NCBI GenBank assembly: GCA_027486845.1
Contig: JAIXOL010000008.1
Coordinates: 115,665 to 179,664, forward strand
DNA: 64,000 nt
Origin: Cytophagaceae bacterium
GTDB taxonomy: Bacteria; Bacteroidota; Bacteroidia; Cytophagales; Spirosomataceae
Direction of reading: 5' to 3'
Part shown: piece after piece, positions 17,236 to 24,943 of the stretch
How the letters are laid out: every line of letters starts with the position of its first letter
Position numbering within the stretch: the stretch's first letter is position 1
Notes under the pieces: generated by a model
Databases searched by the model: none
Told to the model about the DNA's origin: nothing
What the model saw: only the letters and a program-made list of their open reading frames with translations
Program-made: the position numbers and the translations under genes

Positions 17236-18555
17236 ATGATAGAACCGCCTGACCAAAGCAAAGTAGGTCTCAAAAAAGTTTTAGGAACAACCCAACTTTG
17301 GGCAATTGCGGTCGGAATGGTAATATCTGGACAATACTTTGGCTGGAACTACGGTTGGAGTGTGGCAGGCACTACGAGTTTTTTGGTGTCTGTACTTTTA
17401 GTAACGGTGCTTTATCTAACTTTTATTTTTTCTTATACCGAACTTACGACCTCAATTCCAGAAGCAGGTGGGCCATTCGTTTACGCTTTCCGTGCGATAG
17501 GTCCAGTTGGTGGCTTCGTTGCAGGCTTTGCCACTTTGGTTGATTTCGTTTTGGCTCCACCAGCCATTGCGATGGCCTTGGGTAGCTATGCTAATTTTCT
17601 AAATCCCGCCATTCCTGTACTCACGACGGCCATAATTGCTTATGTAGTTTTTATCAGTATTAATTTATTTGGCATGAAAGAATCAGCCAATTTTTCTCTG
17701 CTTGTCACTACCCTTTCGGTTGCAGAAATTTTGGTTTTCATGGTGCTCATTTTTCCCGCGTTTAAAACTGAAAACTTCTTGGCAAATTCAAGCATAACTG
17801 CCAATGGTGTTTTTGCAGGTATTCCGTTTGCAATTTGGTTTTTTGTAGCTATTGAGGGTGTAGCAATGATTGCCGAAGAAGTAAAAAATCCAAATAAAAC
17901 CATTCCTAAGGGCTATATTTCGGCTATTCTAACGCTAGTTGTTCTCTCGATTGGAATCATGATTTTAAGCGGTGGCGTAGGTGACTGGCGTTTATTAAGC
18001 GAAATCGACCACCCACTGCCCGAAACACTGGCAATGGCACTCGGAGCAGGAAATGCTTGGTCGAAATTTTTTACGAGTTTAGGGCTTTTCGGACTTATTG
18101 CCTCCTTTCACGGAAATACTATTGGGTATTCTCGACAAATCTACGCTTTGGCTCGTGGTGGCTACCTGCCTGATTTTTTAGCGAGAGTCAATCGCCGATA
18201 TCAAACCCCACATTGGGCCTTAATCATTGGCGGATTAGTTGGGTTTTTAGTAATTTTCTCTGGGAAAACTGACCAAATTATTATAATGTCGGTACTTGGG
18301 GCAATCGTGATGTATATTATGAGCATGATTAGCTTGTTTATACTTCGTACAAAAGAGCCAACCCTTATTAGACCTTATAAAGCTCCTTTTTATCCGATTT
18401 TTCCTTTTATTGCTCTCATGCTTTCTGTACTTTGTTTGGTGGCTATAATTTACTATAATCAAGTTTTGAGTAGCATCTTTTTTATTGTTTTATTGCTCAG
18501 TACAAGCATTTTTGTATTTTTTGGCAAGAAATTCATTAAGGTTAGTATAAAATGA
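17236..18555 (+). CDS. APC-superfamily permease, ethanolamine-permease type
   Basis: This 439-residue protein has about 12 transmembrane helices. It begins with a short cytoplasmic segment and the APC signature WAIAVGMVISGQYFGWNYGW, which closely matches the ethanolamine permease (EAT) subgroup, followed by SYTELTTSIPEAGGPFVYAF and AIEGVAMIAEEVKNPNKTIP. RQIYALARGGYLPDFLARV is also typical. In many genomes this permease sits next to eutBC (ethanolamine ammonia-lyase); no eut gene is present here, so amino acid uptake remains possible. It appears monocistronic. Confidence 0.83.
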   Translation: MIEPPDQSKVGLKKVLGTTQLWAIAVGMVISGQYFGWNYGWSVAGTTSFLVSVLLVTVLYLTFIFSYTELTTSIPEAGGPFVYAFRAIGPVGGFVAGFATLVDFVLAPPAIAMALGSYANFLNPAIPVLTTAIIAYVVFISINLFGMKESANFSLLVTTLSVAEILVFMVLIFPAFKTENFLANSSITANGVFAGIPFAIWFFVAIEGVAMIAEEVKNPNKTIPKGYISAILTLVVLSIGIMILSGGVGDWRLLSEIDHPLPETLAMALGAGNAWSKFFTSLGLFGLIASFHGNTIGYSRQIYALARGGYLPDFLARVNRRYQTPHWALIIGGLVGFLVIFSGKTDQIIIMSVLGAIVMYIMSMISLFILRTKEPTLIRPYKAPFYPIFPFIALMLSVLCLVAIIYYNQVLSSIFFIVLLLSTSIFVFFGKKFIKVSIK

Positions 18556-19080
18556 CCGTTTGGTATCAACAAAGCCATTGTCAACATCCCTAACCATATC
18601 AATACCAAGAGCATAGGCATCCTTTTGCCTCTCTTAATTTCTCTGCATTTATTGGTTCAAAAACAAGTACTTTACTAATTCAACAAAAAAGTTTAGTGTT
18701 AAACTTCGTCGGCTTAATGTTGCATGAAGAAAATGAAAATTTTAAGAAAAAATTTATGAGAAATTTGACAAATTAAGCGAAAAGTTGATAGATTTCCACT
18801 CCATTTAAGCTAAGTTTTAGATATTACAAAATTCAAAAATCTCATTAAGTAGTCTGCTGGCATAGAAATATAATTTCAAAATAACGAATTTTGGGTTATA
18901 ATTTAGCCAATAAACAAGGGAAAAATGTGTTTTTTTACTAATCTCAACCAAAAGACAAAAAAGCAAATATTTGTATTGAAAGGAAAATATGCTTTGATTT
19001 TGTGGATTCCGACAGCCTATTGGAAATAGGACATAAAAATTACTCGCTCCTACAGGTAGAATTTAACAAATAAAATTAAA
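18556..19080. other. Intergenic region without a gene
   Basis: About 525 bases separate the permease from the promoter of the BNR protein gene. No reading frame of note, RNA gene or clear repeat is visible. A weak imperfect hairpin (AAGAG..AGGCA / TGCC TCTCTT) near 18607-18638 could act as a terminator for the permease, but lacks a good T-run. Confidence 0.5.
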
Positions 19081-19112
19081 TTGTAAAAACTCTAATTTTT
19101 CTGTTATTTTTA
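19081..19112 (+). promoter_or_regulatory. Putative promoter for the BNR-repeat protein gene
   Basis: TTG at 19081-19083 and TATTTTTA at 19105-19112 are 21 bases apart, fitting the Bacteroidota TTG / TAnnTTTG pattern except for the final A. It leaves a leader of roughly 20 bases before ATG 19141. Confidence 0.4.
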
Positions 19113-19140
19113 CCCAATAAACCCCCTAAACTTTAACAAA

Positions 19141-22100
19141 ATGAAGAAAATTTTATCTCTAATTTTAACGCTTTTCTGTTTTTTTAGTATATCCTTTGCC
19201 CAAAAAGCAAGCACTCAAACTACGACAAACACTTTTAACCCCGACCTTTACAAAGGATTAAAATGGCGAAATATCGGCCCATTTCGTGGTGGACGAAGCG
19301 TAACGGCTACGGGCGTGAAACAAAACCCAATGACTTATTATTTCGGCTCGACAGGCGGTGGAATCTGGAAAACCGAAGATGCAGGTATTTCGTGGAAAAA
19401 CATTTCAGATGGTCAACTTAAAACTGGTTCGGTTGGGGTAATCACTGTTGCTGAATCTGATCCAAACGTTCTATACGTCGGAATGGGCGAACATCCAGTT
19501 CGTGGCATGATGACCTCGCACGGTGATGGCATCTATAAATCGACCGATGCAGGAAAAACTTGGAAAAATATTGGACTCGAAAAAACCAAGCATATTGCGG
19601 CTGTCAGAATTCACCCCAATAATCCTGATGTAGTTTATGTGGCAGCCCAAGGTGCTTTGCATGGCCCTAACGAAGACCGAGGAATTTATCGCACTACTGA
19701 TGGCGGTAAATCTTGGCAAAAAATCTTTTACGTTGATGCCAACACTGGCTGTGCCGATTTGAGCATGGATATGACAAATCCAAGAATTTTGTATGCTGCT
19801 ATGTGGCAACACCGCCGCTACCCTTGGAAAGTTGAAAGTGGTGGAGCAGGTTGTGCTATATACAAATCGGTTGACGGTGGCGATACTTGGACAAAAATGA
19901 CTGAAGGTTTACCAAAAAACATTGGAAAAGCCGCTGTTTCGGTTTCGAGAGCAAATCCTAACCGAGTTTATGCTAATATCGAAGCCGAAGGCGATAAAGC
20001 AGGTGTTTATAGAAGCGATGATGCTGGAAAAACCTGGATACAATCATCGAAACAAAGAATTACTATTACTCGTGCTTGGTATTATATCGAAATTTTTGCC
20101 GACCCACTAAATGCCGATTTAGTGTATATTATGAATGCCCCATTCTTAAAATCGAGTGATGGCGGACGCAGTTTTACTCCTGTGCGAGTGCCTCACGGCG
20201 ATAATCACGACCTTTGGATAAACCCAAGCAATAACCAAACGATGATAAACGCCAACGATGGTGGAGCAAATATTTCGTTCAATGGTGGAGCAAGTTGGAG
20301 TAGCCAAAATAACCAACCAACCGCACAGTTTTACCGAGTAATTACCGATAACCGTTTTCCTTATTATGTTTATGGCGGACAGCAAGATAATAGTTCGCTT
20401 GGAACGGTTTCTCGCACCAACGGAGCCGGCATCGAACGCCAAGATTGGTTCACAGGCCCAGGATGCGAGTCGGCCTACATTGCTTTCGATGATCCCAACG
20501 ACCCACAAGTAATATATGGCGGTTGTTACCAAGGAAATATTGAAGTTTTTGACACCAAAACTGGCATTACGAAAGATGTAATGGCTTATCCGAACATTGG
20601 TTTGGCCGTAACGCCCAAACTTCAAAAATACCGCTTCAATTGGAACTCCCCTATCATGGCTTCGCCTTTCAAAAAAGGTACAATTTATCATGGTGGAAAT
20701 GTGGTTTTGAAAAGCAGCGATAATGGCCAAAATTGGCAAGTAATTAGTGGCGATTTAACTAGAAATGATAAAACCAAGCAAGAAGATGGCGGCGGTCCAT
20801 ACACCAACGAAGGTGCGGGCGGTGAAGTGTATAATACGTTGGCCTATATTGCGGTTTCGCCCCACAAAGAAGGCGTTTTATACACAGGTAGCGATTGCGG
20901 TTTGGTACACCTAACGCAAGATGATGGCAAAACCTGGCAAAATATTACACCAAAAGATTTGGGCGAATGCTTGATTCACAGCATCGAAGTGTCTCCAAAT
21001 GACCCCGCAACGGCCTATATTGTAGCTACTAAATACCGTTTCAATGATTTTACGCCTTTGATTTACGTAACAAAAGATTACGGTAAAACTTGGAAGAAAA
21101 TTACGCAAGGCATTGAAGCGGAGAGCTTTGCGAAAGTGGTAAGAGAAGATCCAAAACGCAAAGGTTTGTTGTATTGTGGCACCGAATTTGGCTTTTATTT
21201 CTCGTATAATCAAGGCGAAAATTGGCAGAAATTGCAACTAAATTTACCAGTTGTGCCAATCACTGACCTAATTGTACACGACAATGATTTGGTGGCTTCT
21301 ACGGCTGGACGTGCTTTTTGGATTTTAGATGATTTGGCGGTTTTTCAGCAATCTGAAAACCTATTGACCGAAACTAAAGCTAAAGTTTATAATCCAAAAG
21401 CAACCGTAAAGTTTGATACACAAACGCCACCCGAACCAGTTCCGGGAATTGGTCAAAACCCAATGAATGGTGTAATAGTAGATTATTTCTTACCAAAAGA
21501 TATGGATAGCTCAAATGTTATCCTACAAATACTTGATAATCAAGGCAATGTCATTAGAACTTACGACAATAAAAAGGATTTAACTTTTCAAAAATACGAA
21601 GGCGGACCAGCCGAAAAAGCAGTAATTCCTAGTAAAAAAGGCATCAATCGTTTTGCGTGGGATATGCGTCGAGAAGGCATTGCAGGCATTAGTAAGGTTT
21701 TTGTCAATGGCGATTATCGAGGCTCGTTGGTTGCTCCAAATATCTACAAAGTAAGACTCATTGCCGAAAAAGATACTTCAATGACCGAAGCCAGCATCAT
21801 TGCCGACCCACGTCTGAAAGCTACCAAAGCCGACTTTGATACCCAACAAGCCATGCTTGCTAAAATTGAAGCCCAAACCAAAGACATTCACAACTCGGTC
21901 AATAGAATGAGAAAAGTGAAAAGTCAAATAGAAAATATCACGGCATTGCTGAAAGATAATAAAGATATGGTGGCTTTGGTCGATACAGGAAAGGCTATTT
22001 TGAAGAAAATAACCGCTTGGGAAGAAAACTTGATTACACCAAAACAAGAGACTTTCCAAGATGTGATTAATTTTTATAATCGCCTCAACGCCGAACTGCT

Positions 22101-22293
22101 CGACCTCAAAAATCGTGTCGATGTACACGACCCACGCCCAACTACAGGGGCAGCTACTCGCCTAAACGACCTAACAAAAGAATGGGAAACGCACAAAGCA
22201 ACCTTAGATAAACTCATCAACGTAGAAGTAGCAAAATTCAACGAAATGTATAAACAAAAGGCAATTCCTGCTTTGATTGTGCCTGAGAAGTAA
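19141..22293 (+). CDS. Large secreted BNR/VPS10-type beta-propeller protein
   Basis: The 1050-residue protein starts with a signal peptide (MKKILSLILTLFCFFSISFAQ). Residues about 35-720 consist of sortilin-like BNR (Asp-box) repeats: GGIWKTEDAGISWKNI, DGIYKSTDAGKTWKNI, RGIYRTTDGGKSWQKI, CAIYKSVDGGDTWTKM, AGVYRSDDAGKTWIQS, LVHLTQDDGKTWQNI and more, forming one or two beta-propellers. The C-terminal third has a Fn3-like part (NRFAWDMRREGIAGI) and a helical tail (VNRMRKVKSQIENITALL). Such proteins are widespread in Bacteroidota and are annotated as glycosyl hydrolase or WD40/YVTN/BNR-like; no catalytic residues can be named. No type IX sorting tail is seen. Confidence 0.88.
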   Translation: MKKILSLILTLFCFFSISFAQKASTQTTTNTFNPDLYKGLKWRNIGPFRGGRSVTATGVKQNPMTYYFGSTGGGIWKTEDAGISWKNISDGQLKTGSVGVITVAESDPNVLYVGMGEHPVRGMMTSHGDGIYKSTDAGKTWKNIGLEKTKHIAAVRIHPNNPDVVYVAAQGALHGPNEDRGIYRTTDGGKSWQKIFYVDANTGCADLSMDMTNPRILYAAMWQHRRYPWKVESGGAGCAIYKSVDGGDTWTKMTEGLPKNIGKAAVSVSRANPNRVYANIEAEGDKAGVYRSDDAGKTWIQSSKQRITITRAWYYIEIFADPLNADLVYIMNAPFLKSSDGGRSFTPVRVPHGDNHDLWINPSNNQTMINANDGGANISFNGGASWSSQNNQPTAQFYRVITDNRFPYYVYGGQQDNSSLGTVSRTNGAGIERQDWFTGPGCESAYIAFDDPNDPQVIYGGCYQGNIEVFDTKTGITKDVMAYPNIGLAVTPKLQKYRFNWNSPIMASPFKKGTIYHGGNVVLKSSDNGQNWQVISGDLTRNDKTKQEDGGGPYTNEGAGGEVYNTLAYIAVSPHKEGVLYTGSDCGLVHLTQDDGKTWQNITPKDLGECLIHSIEVSPNDPATAYIVATKYRFNDFTPLIYVTKDYGKTWKKITQGIEAESFAKVVREDPKRKGLLYCGTEFGFYFSYNQGENWQKLQLNLPVVPITDLIVHDNDLVASTAGRAFWILDDLAVFQQSENLLTETKAKVYNPKATVKFDTQTPPEPVPGIGQNPMNGVIVDYFLPKDMDSSNVILQILDNQGNVIRTYDNKKDLTFQKYEGGPAEKAVIPSKKGINRFAWDMRREGIAGISKVFVNGDYRGSLVAPNIYKVRLIAEKDTSMTEASIIADPRLKATKADFDTQQAMLAKIEAQTKDIHNSVNRMRKVKSQIENITALLKDNKDMVALVDTGKAILKKITAWEENLITPKQETFQDVINFYNRLNAELLDLKNRVDVHDPRPTTGAATRLNDLTKEWETHKATLDKLINVEVAKFNEMYKQKAIPALIVPEK

Positions 22294-22376
22294 CCTTTTA
22301 AATTTACTTTTAAATTTACTTTTAATTATTTTAAATTATTTATATGCTAATTTTGTTGTGAAATTAATAAACAAAA

Positions 22377-22868
22377 ATGAAGTTTGAACTTGTTGAATTA
22401 TCACGATTGTCTGGAAGAAAAGCTACGGTTTATTCTATCATAATTGATGATGAAGAACAAACGCTATTTGATAAGTTTATTGAAGAAAACGACGAGCAGT
22501 TTCCCGATGAAATTGATTCTATATTTGATACTATTGATAAAATAGCAAAGAAATATGGAAATTCACGGCAATTTTTTAAAGAAAATGAAGGAAATTTAGG
22601 TGATTTGGTTTGTGCTTTATATGATACTCCCAATTCAAATTTAAGGTTATATTGTATTCGTTTAGGGAACGCCGTAATCATCTTAGGTAGTGGCGGCCAT
22701 AAACCCAAAACAATAAGAGCTTTACAAGAAAATGATAAACAAAAAGATACGAACTATTTACTGAGATTCTTTTCGCAAGTTTTGCATCAAAAAATGCTTG
22801 ATGGAGAAATTTATTGGAGTAACGATATGGAACTGAATGGAAACTTTATAATTGACACAAATGAATAA
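22377..22868 (+). CDS. RelE/HigB-like toxin of a type II toxin-antitoxin pair
   Basis: The 163-residue protein is followed at once by an XRE-type antitoxin whose ATG lies 8 bases inside this gene. Its C-terminal half resembles RelE/HigB-type mRNA interferases (LVCALYDTPNSNLRLYCIRL followed by VIILGSGGHKPK), here in a longer, phage-like version with an acidic N-terminal part. Toxin-first order with overlap is the HigBA arrangement. The predicted action is cleavage of ribosome-bound mRNA when the antitoxin is lost; this is inferred from family and context. Confidence 0.75.
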   Translation: MKFELVELSRLSGRKATVYSIIIDDEEQTLFDKFIEENDEQFPDEIDSIFDTIDKIAKKYGNSRQFFKENEGNLGDLVCALYDTPNSNLRLYCIRLGNAVIILGSGGHKPKTIRALQENDKQKDTNYLLRFFSQVLHQKMLDGEIYWSNDMELNGNFIIDTNE

Positions 22869-23247
22869 GCCACGACAATATGACAGTCCCATCATAAAGA
22901 GAATTGCAGAACGAATTCCGAAGGAATTGAGCGAACAAAATGACCGCCGAATGGGGCTTGCCGTAAAAATTGCCGAAGCGTTGCGGTCACGAGGGCTGAC
23001 CAACCAAGAGTTTGCTTTTATGATGGGCAAAAAACCTTCGGAAGTAACTCGGTGGTTGAGCGGTACGCATAATTTCACGACCGAAACGCTATGGCAAATG
23101 GAAAGGGTGCTAAGAATTCAACTACTAACAAGCTCTCCGCCAGAAGAACATATTGAAAAAGAACAGCAAGAATTGAAAGAATTCATTGCCAACGAAGTTC
23201 AAAAAGCCCTTACGAAATTTATGAGTAGGAAGAAATTGGCGGTTTGA
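22861..23247 (+). CDS. XRE-family antitoxin (HigA-like)
   Basis: From ATG 22861 (MNKPRQYDSPIIKRIAERI) the protein has 128 residues. A helix-turn-helix of the Cro/C1 type is visible at LRSRGLTNQEFAFMMGKKPS with EVTRWLSGTHNFTTETLWQM. The helix-rich N-terminal part may bind the toxin, and a charged helix ends the protein (EKEQQELKEFIANEVQKALT). It presumably represses its own operon. A perfect hairpin terminator follows 4 bases after the stop. Confidence 0.82.
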   Translation: MNKPRQYDSPIIKRIAERIPKELSEQNDRRMGLAVKIAEALRSRGLTNQEFAFMMGKKPSEVTRWLSGTHNFTTETLWQMERVLRIQLLTSSPPEEHIEKEQQELKEFIANEVQKALTKFMSRKKLAV

Positions 23248-23251
23248 TTTC

Positions 23252-23287
23252 ATCAGCATGGTTTCAAATCTATGAAACCATGCTGAT
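23252..23287. terminator. Bidirectional terminator between the TA pair and the TlpA gene
   Basis: ATCAGCATGGTTTCA and TGAAACCATGCTGAT form a perfect 15-base stem with loop AATCTA. It lies between two convergent genes and begins 5 bases after the antitoxin stop codon. Confidence 0.8.
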
Positions 23288-23293
23288 ATTTTA

Positions 23294-24766
23294 TCACTTC
23301 TTCAAAGTAACTTCAATTTGTTGAATTAATTCTTTTCGATCAATTGGATATTCGACTTTCGCAATTTTGCCATTTTTATCAATTATGGCATAACTTGGAA
23401 AACCCGTACCTTTTATTTTTTCCATAATTTCGTCGGTCAAAGCTTCATTGGCAAAAACATGGCATCCTTCTAAGTTATAAAACGCAATGAGCTGTTTGCA
23501 TTTGGTTTCGTTCTTATCGTAGTTCGTTACGTACAAAAACTCTACACCTTTGCCCTCAAAGTGTTTTTTAAGAGCGGCAGCATTCTTTTCAATTTCTTCT
23601 CGGCATGGGCTGCACCATGTTCCCCACATATCCAAAAATACAGTTTTACCTTTAAAATACTCTAAAATATTATCCCATTTAGCAGTGGTATTACCTTCTA
23701 AAAATATCGCTTTTTTAGGAATTGTATTTTCCAAGCGAACCACAGCTTCTTGAATAGGCTTTTTGAAATATTTAATGTATTGGCTATTAGGGTATTGACG
23801 TTCAAAATCATTAAAAACAGACTTAGCATTAAAAAAATTCTGCTCATGAATCAGGTAATAAAACACACGCCCATACATTTGCTCTTTTACCTTCCCCGTA
23901 AAATATCGCTCAATGATTTTTTGTTTGAGTTGATTTTTAGGGTCAATCTCCATGACTGCTTTTGCTTTTAAGCTATCTCCACCGAACCATTCGTTGTAAA
24001 ATTTTACTGGCTTTTTATCAAAATCTTCTCTCAAACCTTCATGATTGGCAAACAAAAACTGGCCTAAATAATTTTGATAAGAAGGAGAAACAAGGGCTTT
24101 ATCCTCAGAAGTGGCAACCTCATCTTTTAATTGATTAAATACCGCCGTCCAATTTGGATTATTTCTTCTTACTGGATTATTAGTGAAAATCGAATAGAAA
24201 GCTGCTAAACGGGCATATTTTAGGTGATAATTCCAAGCATCGACAACTTCTTTGGATGGTTTATATTGAGTCAAGTAATTGTCTATCAATATTTTATCAT
24301 TCAGACAAAAACTATTGATTCTTTCATATACTCTATCAGGTAGAGGGTCGCCATAAGCCTCGCCAACATCATAAAATATACTGACTCCCACTAATTTACT
24401 GTGATTTGTTCCAGCATCAGTAATCACAACTTTGCCATCAGATTTCTCGTTTAAAGTAATTTTATCACCTTTAGAAATATACAAATACTGTTCATAAAGT
24501 TTTTTTGTTTGTAAACTATCCCAAACAGTAAATAGTATAATTTCTTTATCAATGGCTTTCAAATCAAGGGTAAACGAGCCATTTTGTGCAATTTGCTTTT
24601 TCAGCGAAACTCCGCTTATATCACTATCAATCAGCCATTTAGACGGTCGATTAATTGTAATTTTACCTTTTTTCATAGAAGGTACTTTTCCTGAAATGAT
24701 TGTCGTTTGAGCAAAAGCAATGTTAAAAATTAGACTGAATAGTAAAACAGCAAATGAACGTTTCAT
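23294..24766 (-). CDS. TlpA-family thioredoxin-like protein, exported
   Basis: The 490-residue protein has a signal peptide (MKRSFAVLLFSLIFNIAFAQ), an N-terminal beta-rich region like DUF4369 (ISGKVPSMKKGKITINRPSK), a helical middle part, and a C-terminal thioredoxin fold (about residues 345-490). The redox motif is WCSPC in MWGTWCSPCREEIEKN (near residue 384), with the cis-Pro region TGFPSYAIIDKNGKI. Such proteins reduce or shuffle disulfides in the periplasm of Bacteroidota. There are two more cysteines in the C-terminal domain. No partner gene is linked. Confidence 0.88.
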   Translation of the reverse strand: MKRSFAVLLFSLIFNIAFAQTTIISGKVPSMKKGKITINRPSKWLIDSDISGVSLKKQIAQNGSFTLDLKAIDKEIILFTVWDSLQTKKLYEQYLYISKGDKITLNEKSDGKVVITDAGTNHSKLVGVSIFYDVGEAYGDPLPDRVYERINSFCLNDKILIDNYLTQYKPSKEVVDAWNYHLKYARLAAFYSIFTNNPVRRNNPNWTAVFNQLKDEVATSEDKALVSPSYQNYLGQFLFANHEGLREDFDKKPVKFYNEWFGGDSLKAKAVMEIDPKNQLKQKIIERYFTGKVKEQMYGRVFYYLIHEQNFFNAKSVFNDFERQYPNSQYIKYFKKPIQEAVVRLENTIPKKAIFLEGNTTAKWDNILEYFKGKTVFLDMWGTWCSPCREEIEKNAAALKKHFEGKGVEFLYVTNYDKNETKCKQLIAFYNLEGCHVFANEALTDEIMEKIKGTGFPSYAIIDKNGKIAKVEYPIDRKELIQQIEVTLKK

Positions 24767-24808
24767 AGTTGAATGAATTCTTTAAGTATGATTTATATGG
24801 TTTTAAAT

Positions 24809-24930
24809 TAGGAGTTATGCAAGAACAAGTGTGGCACACCTACTTTGATAGTTTTGATATTAAGATTCTTGAAAAGGTGTGCCACACTTCATCTTAACTT
24901 ATGAAAATGTCTTTCTCTGCGTAACTCCTA
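24809..24930. mobile_element. MITE-like element with nested inverted repeats
   Basis: Outer arms TAGGAGTTATGCAAGAA and the complement of TTCTCTGCGTAACTCCTA match with few differences, and inner arms AAGTGTGGCACACCT (about 24828-24841) and AGGTGTGCCACACTT (24875-24889) match perfectly. The 122-base element contains no gene and lies between the start of the TlpA gene and the end of the P-type ATPase gene. The GAGTTACGCA-type ends resemble those of some insertion-sequence derivatives, from memory. No target-site duplication is obvious. Confidence 0.6.
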
Positions 24931-24943
24931 AAAAATTACAGAA

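Noticed and set aside
20146..20739. 197-residue open frame on the strand opposite the BNR protein gene
   Set aside because: It lies fully inside a clear coding gene, has low-complexity composition expected of an antisense shadow and no family motif.
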